A DNA stretch of 58,181 nt from NCBI GenBank assembly GCA_017443985.1, contig JAFSXR010000046.1:1-58181 (forward strand). Reading direction: 5' to 3'. The notes beneath the pieces were generated by a model. That model saw only the letters and a program-made list of their open reading frames with translations, did not search any database and was not told the DNA's origin. This DNA comes from Synergistaceae bacterium. GTDB lineage: Bacteria; Synergistota; Synergistia; Synergistales; Aminobacteriaceae. Positions 24,512-33,874 of the stretch are shown one piece after another (positions within the stretch are counted from its first letter, which is position 1; each line of letters starts with the position of its first letter). A program made the position numbers and the translations under genes.

Positions 24512-25789
24512 ATGAGTTGGGTATTAATTGCAATTTTTCTTATCTTAATGTTTTTGGGCGTGCCTATCGCTGTCTCTTTAGGTTCGGCTTCAGTAATAGC
24601 AATGATAACTATGACGGATTTGCCCTTAAGCATGGCGGCGCAGTCAATGTTCACGGCTATGAACTCGTTTATAATGGTCGCTGTGCCTTTGTTTATTCTT
24701 TGCGGCTCCCTCATGGACGAGGGCGGAATTGCTGACAGGATTTATGACTTGTCCGAAGCGTTAGTCGGCTGGATTTACGGTGGTCTTGGGCATGTCTCTG
24801 TCGTTGTTAATATGCTATTCGCAGGTATGAGCGGCTCATCAGTCGCGGCTATAGCTTCAATCGGAAAAATGAGCATCAACGCTCTTGAGAAAAAAGGCTA
24901 TCCAAAAGACTACGCAACTGCTATAAATTTGTCGGGCTCCATGCTTGCGTCCGTCATTCCTCCTAGTATCTTAATGATTAACGCGGCAGCTACGGGCAAC
25001 GTCTCAATCGGTCAGGCGTTGCTGGCAGGCTTAATTCCCGGAATTATAATCGGCTTAATCTTCATGCTCTATAATTATTTATATTGCAAACGTCATAACA
25101 TCGGCGACAGAACTCCTTTTGAGCGTCCAAAACTCGGCAGAGCTTTCAAGAGAGCTATTCCCGCGCTTTTAACTCCCGTAATTTTATTGGGCGGTGTCTA
25201 CACGGGAATCTATACGCCGACTGAAGGCGCGGCAATCGCGGTCGTTTATACCTGCATCGTTTCAATTTATGTATTTAAGAATTTGAAGTGGCGCGACATT
25301 CCCAGAATAGTCGTGAAAAATGCACGCTCGACGGGAACGATTTTATTTGTCGCTATCGCCGCGAAGCCTGCTTCGGTACTGTTCGAGATTGACGGACTGC
25401 CGACGAGAGTTGCCGAGATGATAGCCGGAATCTCTGACAACAGAATAGTCATTCTGCTCGTGCTTTATGCGTTCTTAATCGTTGTCGGAATGTTCATGGA
25501 CGCAACGGCGGCTATATTTATTCTAGTTCCTATCTTGCTTCCTGCTGTTCAGGCGGTCGGAGTGTCTCCGCTATTCTTTGTCGTATTCTTGGTCATAACG
25601 CTTTCATTCGGGTTAATCACGCCGCCCGTAGGAGTGTGTCTGTACGCGGCTGAAAATGTTACGGGGCTTCCGCTCGAAAAAATTATCAGGGCTTCAATCG
25701 CTTGGATTTTATTAATTGCTATTTCTCTGGTAATATTTATACTGTTCCCATCAATCATCGAATACCCGGTTTCGCTCGTATTCGGTTAA
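24512..25789 (+). CDS. dctM: TRAP transporter large permease, DctM type
   Basis: This 425-residue protein with about 12 membrane helices carries the DctM signatures: MSGSSVAAIASIGKM in the first half and a second re-entrant repeat around ITPPVGVCLYAA. It is the sodium-driven transport channel of the system. It ends the probable operon. A palindrome-rich repeat region follows before pgi. Confidence 0.94.
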   Translation: MSWVLIAIFLILMFLGVPIAVSLGSASVIAMITMTDLPLSMAAQSMFTAMNSFIMVAVPLFILCGSLMDEGGIADRIYDLSEALVGWIYGGLGHVSVVVNMLFAGMSGSSVAAIASIGKMSINALEKKGYPKDYATAINLSGSMLASVIPPSILMINAAATGNVSIGQALLAGLIPGIIIGLIFMLYNYLYCKRHNIGDRTPFERPKLGRAFKRAIPALLTPVILLGGVYTGIYTPTEGAAIAVVYTCIVSIYVFKNLKWRDIPRIVVKNARSTGTILFVAIAAKPASVLFEIDGLPTRVAEMIAGISDNRIVILLVLYAFLIVVGMFMDATAAIFILVPILLPAVQAVGVSPLFFVVFLVITLSFGLITPPVGVCLYAAENVTGLPLEKIIRASIAWILLIAISLVIFILFPSIIEYPVSLVFG

Positions 25790-25845
25790 CCTGCCTATTC
25801 GGCACCTGTCTGTCCGTCAGGCAGAGGCAGGCCTATTCGGCAGGT
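25788..25845. repeat. CCTGCC/GGCAGG palindromic repeat element
   Basis: Two direct copies of GCCTATTCGGCA (25793-25804 and 25831-25842) flank a hairpin region with CTGTCTG and CAGGCAG arms, and the outer ends CCTGCC and GGCAGG also pair. It fills the dctM-pgi gap. It resembles small palindromic intergenic elements rather than an IS. Confidence 0.65.
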
Positions 25846-25873
25846 AAAAAAATTAAAGGAGGATTTACTAAAA

Positions 25874-27187
25874 TTGAAGAACGTAAGTTTTGATTATTCA
25901 CACGCTTCTGCTTTTGTCGCAGCTCATGAAGTCGAGAGCATGAAGTTCACGACGGTTAATGCCGCAGAGAAATTAAAGTCGCGCAAGGGCGAGGGCAATG
26001 ACTTTTTAGGCTGGATAGATCTTCCTGTCGCTTATGACAAGGAAGAGTTCGCAAGAATTAAGGCCGCCGCTAAAAAAATTCAGAGCGACTCCGATGTCCT
26101 TCTTGTAATCGGGATTGGCGGCTCTTATCTCGGCGCAAGAGCGGCTATTGAATTTTTGCGTCACGGCTTCTACAACGAGATGACGAAAGAAGCGCGCAAG
26201 ACACCGCTAATTTACTACGTCGGCAACAGCATGAGCGGAACTTATCTGAATGACATTATTGACCTGCTCGGCGACAAAGATTTTTCAATCAACGTAATCT
26301 CAAAATCTGGAACGACAACAGAGTCGGCAATCGCTTTCAGAGTTTTTCAAGAACTTCTCGTGAAAAAATACGGCAAGGCCGAAGCAGCTAAGAGAGTTTA
26401 CTCGACGACAGACAAGGCACGCGGAGCATTAAAAACTCTTTCGGACGCTGAAGGCTATGAGTGCTTCGTCATTCCCGATGACGTTGGAGGCCGTTTCTCC
26501 GTTCTGACCCCCGTCGGACTTCTTCCAATCGCTGTGAGCGGTGCTGACATTGATAAATTAATGGAAGGCGCGGCGGCGTTCCGTGAGATAGCTCTCAACA
26601 AACCTTTTGAGGAGAACCCGTCAATGCTTTACGCGGCGTTGAGAAATATTCTTTACCGCAAGGGCAAGAACGTTGAAATCCTCGTTAATTACGAGCCGTC
26701 CATGCACTATATTTCAGAGTGGTGGAAGCAGCTTTACGGCGAGAGCGAGGGCAAAGACCAGAAGGGCATCATGCCTGCGTCGGTTGATTTAACTACTGAC
26801 TTGCACTCGATGGGGCAGTTCATTCAGGACGGAAGCAGAATTAAATACGAGACAGTTCTGAAACTCGAAGAGCCTCGCGGAGACTTTACGCTCAAGTCGC
26901 AGGAAAATAATCTTGACGGCCTTAATTACTTGGCTGGCAAGACTATGAACTACGTCAATGATTGTGCCATGCGCGGGACAATGGCTGCTCACGTTGAGGG
27001 CGGAGTGCCGAACTTCATCGTCAACATTCCCGGACAGAACGAATTTTATCTCGGCCAGTTGTTCTATTTCTTCGAGTTCGCGGTCGGTGTCAGCGGATAC
27101 ATCAACGGTATTAACCCGTTCGACCAGCCCGGCGTTGAGTTCTACAAGAGCAACATGTTCAAGTTACTTGGCAAGCCCGGAAAATAA
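25874..27187 (+). CDS. pgi: Glucose-6-phosphate isomerase
   Basis: The enzyme interconverts glucose-6-phosphate and fructose-6-phosphate. The 437-residue protein has the bacterial short-form layout, with [17 protein letters not shown] and the SIS phosphate-site motif SKSGTTTES, followed by the conserved region [14 protein letters not shown] near the end. The start is TTG after AAAGGAGG. Lying after the sugar-use cassette and before a transporter, it could link the pathway to hexose-phosphate or to glmM/glycogen use. A terminator follows. Confidence 0.95.
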   Translation: MKNVSFDYSHASAFVAAHEVESMKFTTVNAAEKLKSRKGEGNDFLGWIDLPVAYDKEEFARIKAAAKKIQSDSDVLLVIGIGGSYLGARAAIEFLRHGFYNEMTKEARKTPLIYYVGNSMSGTYLNDIIDLLGDKDFSINVISKSGTTTESAIAFRVFQELLVKKYGKAEAAKRVYSTTDKARGALKTLSDAEGYECFVIPDDVGGRFSVLTPVGLLPIAVSGADIDKLMEGAAAFREIALNKPFEENPSMLYAALRNILYRKGKNVEILVNYEPSMHYISEWWKQLYGESEGKDQKGIMPASVDLTTDLHSMGQFIQDGSRIKYETVLKLEEPRGDFTLKSQENNLDGLNYLAGKTMNYVNDCAMRGTMAAHVEGGVPNFIVNIPGQNEFYLGQLFYFFEFAVGVSGYINGINPFDQPGVEFYKSNMFKLLGKPGK

Positions 27188-27196
27188 AAAATAGGC

Positions 27197-27224
27197 GGGG
27201 GATTTTTGTCCCCCATTTTTTTTT
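27197..27224 (+). terminator. Rho-independent terminator after pgi
   Basis: GGGGGA (27197-27202) and TCCCCC (27209-27214) form a perfect six-base stem with a six-base loop, followed by A and nine T residues. Confidence 0.92.
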
Positions 27225-27251
27225 GCGACAAAATTGTTATAAAATTATAAA
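27223..27251 (+). promoter_or_regulatory. Promoter for the DAACS transporter
   Basis: TTGCGA (27223-27228) and TATAAA (27246-27251) are 17 bases apart. The -35 box partly overlaps the T run of the pgi terminator. Confidence 0.6.
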
Positions 27252-27278
27252 AATTTTTTAATTAAGGAGCTGATTTTT

Positions 27279-28520
27279 ATGGCAGAAAATACTAAGCGCG
27301 TTTCCCTTCTGCTGAAAATTTCGATAGGGTTCATAATCGGAATAATTTTCGGATTTGCAATCGGTCCCGTCATTCCTTCTTCGCCGATGCTGGGTACTTA
27401 CGTTATGCCATTTATCGACTTAGTAGGAAAAATTTTCCTGCGGCTGCTGATGATGTTAATAGTCCCGTTAGTTTTTTCTTCGCTTGTTTCCGGCGCGGCC
27501 TCTGTCGGCGATGTTCACAAGCTCGGAAGAATAGGAGTTAAGACGCTCGTTTTTTATTTCGTAACTACGGCGGTGGCGATCGTTCTCGGACTTGCCTGCG
27601 GAAATCTTTTCCAGCCCGGTGTCGGAATGAACATACCCGGCGAGCTTTCAGCGTCAGCACGCGAAGGAAAAGCCATAACCGATGTAATTCTTGACATCTT
27701 CCCAAGCAATCCTATAGCCTCAATGGTGAATGCTAATATGCTTCAAATTATCGTGTTCGCGTTGTTCTTCGGGGTTGCCTGTATTCTTGCGGGCGAGCGC
27801 GGCAGAAAGATCGCGGACTTTTTTGAGAGCGTTGCTGAGGTCATGTATCAAGTTGTTCATATCGTGATGTCATTCGCTCCTTACGGTGTTTTCGCTTTGA
27901 TTGCCGGAACTGCCGCGAAATACGGAATAGCAATTCTTGCGCCGTTCGCAAAAGTCATTGCTGCCGTATATGTCGGCTGTATAATTCACGCGGTCCTGGT
28001 CTATTCTTTCATGATTACGGCGTTCTGTAAACGCTCACCCTTCTGGTACTTCAGAGGCGTGCGCGAGGCGGCTATAACGGCGTTCGTAACGCGCTCAAGC
28101 TCCGGCACGCTGCCTATCACTCTTGCGAATGTCCGTGAAAATCTCGGAGTCTCCGAAGGTGTCAGCGCGTTTGTCCTTCCGCTGGGCGCGACGATCAACA
28201 TGGACGGCACGGCGTTATATCAGGGTGTCTGTGCTCTGTTTGTGGCGCAGGCGTTCGGAGTTCCTTTAACGTTAAGTATGCAGTTAGGGATAGTGGCGAC
28301 TGCTACGCTTGCTTCAGTCGGTACGGCAGGCGTTCCCGGAGCAGGGTTAATAATGCTCACGTTAGTTTTAACCAGCGTCGGGCTTCCCATCGAAGGCATC
28401 GCGTTAGTTGCAGGAATTGATGTAATTCTTGACGCGGCCAGAACTTGTCTGAATGTCATAGGAGACACTGCGGTGTGTGCCGTTGTTGCTTCGACTGAGG
28501 GAGACGAACTCAAAAATTAG
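27279..28520 (+). CDS. Dicarboxylate/amino acid:cation symporter (DAACS family)
   Basis: This 413-residue inner-membrane protein matches GltP/DctA/SstT-type symporters. The serine-rich re-entrant loop TRSSSGTLPIT and the NMDGTALYQ motif with a following helix are the substrate and sodium site. It should import glutamate, aspartate, serine or C4-dicarboxylates. A clear promoter is present and a bidirectional terminator follows. Substrate unresolved. Confidence 0.94.
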   Translation: MAENTKRVSLLLKISIGFIIGIIFGFAIGPVIPSSPMLGTYVMPFIDLVGKIFLRLLMMLIVPLVFSSLVSGAASVGDVHKLGRIGVKTLVFYFVTTAVAIVLGLACGNLFQPGVGMNIPGELSASAREGKAITDVILDIFPSNPIASMVNANMLQIIVFALFFGVACILAGERGRKIADFFESVAEVMYQVVHIVMSFAPYGVFALIAGTAAKYGIAILAPFAKVIAAVYVGCIIHAVLVYSFMITAFCKRSPFWYFRGVREAAITAFVTRSSSGTLPITLANVRENLGVSEGVSAFVLPLGATINMDGTALYQGVCALFVAQAFGVPLTLSMQLGIVATATLASVGTAGVPGAGLIMLTLVLTSVGLPIEGIALVAGIDVILDAARTCLNVIGDTAVCAVVASTEGDELKN

Positions 28521-28526
28521 TTTATA

Positions 28527-28571
28527 AAAAAAATCGGTCAGCGTAATTTTTTAGGCCGGCCGATTTTTTTA
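28527..28571. terminator. Bidirectional terminator between the symporter and glmM
   Basis: AATCGGTC (28532-28539) pairs with GGCCGATT (28558-28565), eight pairs with one G-U. It is flanked by T residues on the plus strand and by a long A run before it, so it works in both directions for these convergent genes. Confidence 0.85.
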
Positions 28572-28583
28572 TTTTCTTTTCTT

Positions 28584-29923
28584 TTAGCAAAATTTTTTCA
28601 GCTTATCAGCAAGAACGTCCGAAACTTCATCAACTAAATTTCTTTCGGGAGCCTCGACTAAAATTCTAAGCAACGGTTCAGTCCCGGAAGTCCTTATAAA
28701 AATTCTGCCCTTCGATACTTTTGATTGATACTCCTTCACGATTTCATTTACTGCGTCCATATCGACAAGCTCACGCGGCTTTTTCAGCGTTAAGTTCGTC
28801 AGCCTCTGGGGATAACGCCCGAAGCGGTCAATTAATGTCGAAACGTCCTCGTTTAATTCTTTAACCGCGTTCAAGAATAAAACCGCCGTGCAAAGCCCGT
28901 CGCCGTGCCCGTGAACTCGCTTGCAATTATGTGCCCGGACTGCTCGCCTCCGAGCCCTGCTCCGCTCTCCCTCATCGTCTCAAGAACGTACCTGTCGCCG
29001 ACAGGACAGCGGAGTGTTTTTATTCCTTCGTTCTCTAAATGAGCCTCAAGTGCCATGTTGCTCATGACGGTAACGGCGACTTTATCGCTGCCCTTAGCTT
29101 TTCGCTTGTGAAGCCAGCGGCCAAGCACCCATAAAATAATATCGCCGTCAATAATTCTTCCGTGTCTGTCTGAAATTAAAACTCTGTCAGCGTCGCCGTC
29201 AAAGGCAAAGCCGAGAGACATTTTATTTTTCTTTACATAGTCCGTTAAATTTTCCATGTGCATAACGCCGCAATTTTTATTTATATTCAAGCCGTCATGT
29301 TCATGAGAAATTATCGCGGTGTTGAGTTTCGCAAGGCCGGAATTTTTTACAAGCACGGGGACGCTCTTCGCAGATGCCCCTGACGCGCAGTCAAACACGA
29401 CATTATTAACAACTGCGTCATCATTCAAATATGAGGCAATGTGTTTCGCGTAAAGCTCAACGAGGTCTGGGCGGTCGTGAATTTTTCCGACGTTTGCAGA
29501 CGCGCAGGGCTCGTCCGAAAATAATAAATCTTCAATGGCAAGTTCTTCATCGTCTGAAAGTTTACAGCCGTCCGCGCCTAAAAATTTTATTCCGTTATAT
29601 TCCGCAGGGTTGTGCGACGCGCTTATTACTGCTCCTCCGTCGGCTTTTAATTCTTTTACGGCAAAGCTGACGCCTGGAGTCGGAATAATTCCTGCCGAAA
29701 AAACTTCCGCGCCCTCCGATGTCATTCCCGCGCTCAAAGCTCCCTCAAGCATTCTGCCGCTCAAGCGCGTGTCCATGCCGACCACGATTTTTTTACCGTG
29801 ATTAAATTTTATGAACGCCCTGCCGAGCTTCAAAGCAAACTCTGGGGTCATGTTGCCGGCGTTGGCTAAGTCCCTTACTCCGTCAGTTCCAAAATATTTT
29901 CTCTGACGCTTATCATTTTCCAA
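28584..29923 (-). pseudogene. glmM: Phosphoglucosamine mutase, interrupted by a one-base frameshift
   Basis: GlmM makes glucosamine-1-phosphate for peptidoglycan. The first part (28871-29923) has the catalytic Ser103 in ISASHNPAEYNG, the metal loop FAFDGDADR and the sugar-site motif GGEQSGHI. It then loses frame at TGTATGFARR near 28903 and stops. The second part (28584-28874) continues with NAVKELNEDVS and the phosphate-site RTSGTEPLLRI. Restoring one G in the glycine-rich codons (TGTGDGLCTA expected) joins both into a full protein of about 446 residues. The gene is normally essential, so sequencing error, recent mutation or frameshift translation are all possible. The start is TTG. It follows prs. 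Confidence 0.85.
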
Positions 29924-29957
29924 GATTAATTAACACACCTCACACTTCTTTCTTCAT

Positions 29958-30923
29958 TTAGTCAAACATATCGCTGATGGGTTCTTCCAAGTGAACTCTC
30001 TTAATAGCTTCGGCGAATAACGGAGCTATAGAGAGCTGTAAAATTTTCGCGGATTTTTTTTCTTCCGGTATCGGAATTGTGTCAGTGAATACAAGCCGTT
30101 CGATTTTCGACTTGTTAATTCTTTCCATTGCCGGGCCTGAAAGCACAGCATGAGTCGCGCAGGCATAAACTTTTTCGCAGCCTCTTTCAATAAGTCCGTG
30201 TGCCGCGTGGCAAATCGTCCCTGCCGTGTCGATAATATCATCAACAAGAATAGCAGTGCGGCCTTTAATATTTCCTACAATGTCCATGACTTCGGAGACG
30301 TTCGCAACGTCATAAGAGCGTCGCTTGTCCACAATGGCTATATCAACGTCAAGCATGACCGCAAATTTTCGCGCCCTCGCAACTCCTCCGGCATCGGGAG
30401 AAACTACAACGACTTTCCCGGCGTTTAATTCTTCAGCTAAATTTTTTTTGAAGTATTCAGCTAATAATTTCATTCCCGTTAAATGATCTACAGGAATGTC
30501 AAAAAATCCCTGAAGCTGTCCGGCGTGTAAATCAGCCGTGATAATTCTGTCAATTCCGCCGTGAGTCAATATGTTCGCGACAAGTTTTGCCGTGATTGGC
30601 TCTCTGGGCTTGGCCTTGCGGTCCTGTCTTGCGTAGCCGAAATACGGGATTACGGCGTTGACGTAATGCGCGGAGTCTCTTTTCGCGGCATCAGCCATAA
30701 TTAAAAGCTGCATCAGATTTTCATTCGCTGGTGAACATGTCGGCTGAATTAAATAAACGTCAGCCCCCCTGACGCTTTCATTCAGAGACACTCCGATCTC
30801 GTTGTCAGAAAATCTGTAGTGCTTGAGGTCAGATAACGGAACGCCAATTTCTTTGCTTATGCGCTGTGAAAATTCCGGGTGCGCTGTGCCCGAAAAGATT
30901 TTTAAGCCGTTTCCCCTAGACAA
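29958..30923 (-). CDS. prs: Ribose-phosphate pyrophosphokinase
   Basis: PRPP synthetase transfers pyrophosphate from ATP to ribose-5-phosphate for nucleotide, histidine and NAD synthesis. The 321-residue protein has the conserved KHYRFSDNEIGV start, RQDRK, DLHAGQLQGFFDIPVDHL, the flexible region VVVSPDAGGVARA and the PRPP loop VDDIIDTAGT. The start is TTG, only two bases after the glmU stop, with an AAAGGGG site inside glmU. The order glmU-prs is shared with many Gram-positives. Confidence 0.97.
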   Translation of the reverse strand: MSRGNGLKIFSGTAHPEFSQRISKEIGVPLSDLKHYRFSDNEIGVSLNESVRGADVYLIQPTCSPANENLMQLLIMADAAKRDSAHYVNAVIPYFGYARQDRKAKPREPITAKLVANILTHGGIDRIITADLHAGQLQGFFDIPVDHLTGMKLLAEYFKKNLAEELNAGKVVVVSPDAGGVARARKFAVMLDVDIAIVDKRRSYDVANVSEVMDIVGNIKGRTAILVDDIIDTAGTICHAAHGLIERGCEKVYACATHAVLSGPAMERINKSKIERLVFTDTIPIPEEKKSAKILQLSIAPLFAEAIKRVHLEEPISDMFD

Positions 30924-30925
30924 GA

Positions 30926-32317
30926 TTATTTATCCCCTTTCGGTTTTTTAAGATGATTATGAAGTAATGACCAGCCTTTTATATTCGTCTGGCGCGCCCG
31001 TCCGACCCCTAAAGAATCTTCCGGGACAGACTGCGTTATAACAGAGCCGGCCGCCGTAGCCGCACCGTCAGCAAGTTCAACGGGTGCGACAAACATTGTG
31101 TCAGAACCGACAAAACAATTATTGCCGATAAAAGTTTTATTTTTATTTTGACCGTCGTAGTTGCAGGTTATGCTCCCTGCGCCTATATTAACGTCGTGTC
31201 CCAAAGTCGCGTCGCCCATGTATGAGAGATGAGGCACTTTTGAATTTTCGCCGATGCGGGATTTTTTAAGCTCCACGAATTTTCCGGCAAAGGCTTTTTC
31301 TTCGAGGCAGGAATTTTCTCGGATATAACAGAACGGCCCGGCCTTTGAATTATTTTTTAGCTCGCTGTTCTCGATCACAGCATAGGCAATTATTTGGACG
31401 TTCTCTCCGATTTTCGCGTTCGTCAAGATTGAGCCCGAACCCACGAAAGAATTTTCGCCGATTTCAGTCCTTCCCCATATCTGAACGTTGGGCATGATGA
31501 CAACGCCACGCGATAATTTTGCGTCAGGACTTATATACACGCTGTCCGGGTCAATCATTCTTACGCCTTCGATAAGCCATTTTTCATTAATTCTGCGATT
31601 AATAACTCTCGTCGCTTCGGCGAGTTCGGAATGATTATTAATTCCCTGCATTTCTTCCTCAGAAAAAATAAAAGCTCCCGTGCTCATTCCTCTTTCATTC
31701 ATTAAAGCAAGAGCATCAGGGAGATAATATTCTTTCTGTGCGTTGTCGTTCGTTATTAAGTCAATGACGCTTGCAAGAGCTTCAACCTTAAAAGCGTAGC
31801 AGCCCGCGTTGACCTCGTGAATTTTTCTCTGCTCGTCCGAAGCGTCTTTATATTCAACAATGCTGACGGAATTTTCTTTGCGTATTATTCTTCCGTATTG
31901 CTTCGGGTATTGAGCATTAAAAGAAATTACTGTGCAGTCGTTATTAAATTCATCGATAAAATTTTTCAGGCTCTCTGGTTTTATTAATGGCACATCGCCG
32001 TTAAGGACGATTAAATTTTTATAACCGCTCCACCATTCACGCGCCGATTTAACCGCGTGGCCCGTGCCTAACTGTTCGCGCTGCCATAAAACATTTAATT
32101 CTTTTGGAAAATTTTCGCGTAAGTGTTTTTCTACAAGTTCACCGCCCGATCCGACGAGTACCGCAACATCTTCGGGACTTACTCCGGCATCAACAACACA
32201 GCCTAAAACGTAGTCAATAATAGGACGGTCAAGAATATTGTGTAAAACTTTAGGGGTCGCGCTCTTCATTCTTGTGCCTTTTCCGGCCGCCATAACGAGA
32301 ACGCAAAGGTTCTTCAT
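30926..32317 (-). CDS. glmU: Bifunctional GlmU (uridyltransferase/acetyltransferase)
   Basis: GlmU acetylates glucosamine-1-phosphate and transfers UMP to give UDP-GlcNAc. The N-terminal domain shows LVMAAGKGTRMKS and LNGDVPLIKPE, and the C-terminal left-handed beta-helix shows repeated hexapeptides plus the acetyltransfer motif HVNIGAGSITCNYDG-like segment (GHDVNIGAGSITCNYDGQN). I chose the ATG at 32317 (MKNLCVLVMAAGKG), since two in-frame ATGs upstream lie too close to the GGAGG site. It follows tRNA-Gln by 26 bases and is followed by prs and glmM, so UDP-GlcNAc genes cluster. Confidence 0.95.
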   Translation of the reverse strand: MKNLCVLVMAAGKGTRMKSATPKVLHNILDRPIIDYVLGCVVDAGVSPEDVAVLVGSGGELVEKHLRENFPKELNVLWQREQLGTGHAVKSAREWWSGYKNLIVLNGDVPLIKPESLKNFIDEFNNDCTVISFNAQYPKQYGRIIRKENSVSIVEYKDASDEQRKIHEVNAGCYAFKVEALASVIDLITNDNAQKEYYLPDALALMNERGMSTGAFIFSEEEMQGINNHSELAEATRVINRRINEKWLIEGVRMIDPDSVYISPDAKLSRGVVIMPNVQIWGRTEIGENSFVGSGSILTNAKIGENVQIIAYAVIENSELKNNSKAGPFCYIRENSCLEEKAFAGKFVELKKSRIGENSKVPHLSYMGDATLGHDVNIGAGSITCNYDGQNKNKTFIGNNCFVGSDTMFVAPVELADGAATAAGSVITQSVPEDSLGVGRARQTNIKGWSLLHNHLKKPKGDK

Positions 32318-32343
32318 AAAAGTCATCGCCTCCAAAAGTCATG

Positions 32344-32417
32344 TGGCTAGGGTGGATGGATTCGAACCATCATTGCAGGATCCAAAGTCCCGCGTCCTGC
32401 CATTGGACGACACCCTA
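32344..32417 (-). tRNA. tRNA-Gln (anticodon TTG)
   Basis: On the minus strand the sequence folds as a cloverleaf. A seven-base acceptor stem (TAGGGTG with CACCCTA), an anticodon loop CTTTGGA with anticodon TTG, a T arm with TTCGAAT, discriminator G and encoded CCA are all present. The U at position 1 is typical of tRNA-Gln. With GatCAB in the same genome it is probably charged with glutamate first and then amidated. It is the probable first element of the tRNA-glmU-prs-glmM transcript. Confidence 0.96.
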
Positions 32418-32433
32418 AGATTAAAACGTGGAA

Positions 32434-32442
32434 ATTATATCA
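32434..32442 (-). promoter_or_regulatory. Extended -10 promoter for tRNA-Gln/glmU
   Basis: The minus strand reads TGATATAAT, an extended -10 element about ten bases before the tRNA 5' end. The place for a -35 box falls inside the neighbouring heptad-repeat tract. Confidence 0.7.
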
Positions 32443-32454
32443 CAATTTTTTTTA

Positions 32455-32479
32455 GAGTTAGGAGTTAGGAGTTAGGAAT
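32455..32479 (+). repeat. Heptad repeat tract between divergent promoters
   Basis: About three GTTAGGA units run in tandem between the minus-strand -10 box of tRNA-Gln (32434-32439) and the plus-strand -10 box of the malY-like gene (32487-32492), so they occupy the -35 region of both promoters. Confidence 0.85.
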
Positions 32480-32486
32480 GAACTTG

Positions 32487-32492
32487 TATAAT
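32487..32492 (+). promoter_or_regulatory. -10 box for the malY/patB-like gene
   Basis: TATAAT lies 36 bases upstream of the TTG start. The -35 position reads GTTAGG from the heptad repeat, not a TTGACA-like box. Confidence 0.55.
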
Positions 32493-32528
32493 GAAAATAA
32501 ATTTTTCACGGAGGAGAGAATTTTTTAA

Positions 32529-33707
32529 TTGAAATACGATTTTGAGACAGTAAAAAAACGTTACAGCACCGGCTCGTTCAAATGGGACGAGATGAAAAAA
32601 TACGGCGTGAAAGAATCTGAAGACATCATTCCGTTTTCAGTCGCGGACATGGAATTTGTTACGGCTCCGGAAATTGTCGAGGCTCTGAAAAAAGAATTAG
32701 ACGCTTCTATAATGGGCTATGCTGCCCCGACAGAAAATTATTTTGAAACAGTCTGCGAATGGATGAAACTTCGCCATGAATGGAACGCAAAGCCGGAATG
32801 GATTTTGCCGTCGCATGGAATTGTTGACGCATTTTTCACGGCCGTTCGGACTTTTTCAAAAGAGGGCGAGGGCGTTATCTTAAACACTCCCGTTTATTAT
32901 CCGATGTATCTTGCAATAGAAAAGCAGGGGCGGAAATTAATTGACAACCCGTTAAAAAAATCCGGCTCGCGCTACGAAATTGACTTTGACGACTTAGAGC
33001 GCAAAGCTGCCGACCCGAACACGAAGCTGTTAATTTTATGCAGCCCTCATAATCCCTGCGGACGAGTCTGGACTCGTGAGGAGCTTTCAAAAATCGGCGA
33101 CATATGCCTGAAAAATAACGTCCTCGTAATTTCTGATGAAATTCATTTTGATTTAATCATGCCCGGACACAAGCATACGGTCTTTGCTTCGATAAGCGAA
33201 GAGTTTGCAAATAACTGCGTCGTCTGCACGGCACCGAGCAAAACTTTTAACATTGCCGGGCTCCAGACCTCAAATATTTTTATCCCTAACCCGGAACTCC
33301 GCGAAAAATTTTTGAACTCACTCATGCTTTCAAATCCTAGCCCTAAGTGTAATATTCTTGGCTACTGTGCGAGTGAGGCCGCTTATAAAAATTGCGCAGC
33401 GTGGCTTGACGAAGCATTGAGAGTCATTGACGCGAACAGGAAATTAATTTGCAGTTATGCTGCACGTGAGCTGCCGGCCATAAAAGTTTACGACCTCGAA
33501 GGAACTTATTTATTATGGCTGGATTTCAACGGACTTGGCCTGAATTATAAGGAGCTTGCAAAAATTAATCACGGCGAAGCAAAATTATTTTTTGACGAGG
33601 GTTATATATTCGGGAAGGCCGGCGAAGGTTTTGAGCGTTGGAACATTGCCTGCCCCACGCGGTACATTCAAGAGGCTCTCGAGAGGCTCAAAAAATTTTA
33701 CAGGTGA
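32529..33707 (+). CDS. PLP-dependent MalY/PatB-type aminotransferase or C-S lyase
   Basis: This 392-residue fold-type I enzyme carries the PLP lysine in SKTFNIAGLQTSN and the family marks VADMEF, CSPHNPCGRVW and SDEIHFD. The MalY/PatB group includes cystathionine beta-lyase and cystine lyases, releasing pyruvate, ammonia and a thiol. Start is TTG after GGAGGAGAG. Whether it acts in methionine synthesis or cysteine breakdown is not shown. A divergent promoter region with repeats lies upstream. Confidence 0.92.
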   Translation: MKYDFETVKKRYSTGSFKWDEMKKYGVKESEDIIPFSVADMEFVTAPEIVEALKKELDASIMGYAAPTENYFETVCEWMKLRHEWNAKPEWILPSHGIVDAFFTAVRTFSKEGEGVILNTPVYYPMYLAIEKQGRKLIDNPLKKSGSRYEIDFDDLERKAADPNTKLLILCSPHNPCGRVWTREELSKIGDICLKNNVLVISDEIHFDLIMPGHKHTVFASISEEFANNCVVCTAPSKTFNIAGLQTSNIFIPNPELREKFLNSLMLSNPSPKCNILGYCASEAAYKNCAAWLDEALRVIDANRKLICSYAARELPAIKVYDLEGTYLLWLDFNGLGLNYKELAKINHGEAKLFFDEGYIFGKAGEGFERWNIACPTRYIQEALERLKKFYR

Positions 33708-33802
33708 GAAAAAAATTTTGATTCTTAATTTTTTTTCAGCTCCGTAAATTTTTATGAGCACGAAAAAATTTTAAGACTTTTGTAGTCCCCATTGTAGCCC
33801 CC

Positions 33803-33840
33803 AAAATTAAAAGGAGCCCGGAAAATTTTTTCCGAACTCC
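33803..33840 (-). terminator. Rho-independent terminator of the histidine kinase gene
   Basis: On the minus strand GGAGTTCGGAAA and TTTCCGGGCTCC form a 12-pair stem with two G-U pairs, followed by TTTTAATTTT. The plus-strand version has mismatches, so it serves the minus-strand gene. Confidence 0.78.
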
Positions 33841-33874
33841 CTAAAGGATATTATAACATGCTAATTATATCAGA

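Noticed and set aside
25788-25845. An IS or transposon remnant between dctM and pgi
   Set aside because: Only short palindromes are seen; no transposase fragment and no clear target duplication.
32455-32479. Heptad tracts as a CRISPR array or telomere-like sequence
   Set aside because: Units are only seven bases without unique spacers, so not CRISPR. The likeness to TTAGGG is noted, but the chromosome interior position and short runs give no support for telomere function.
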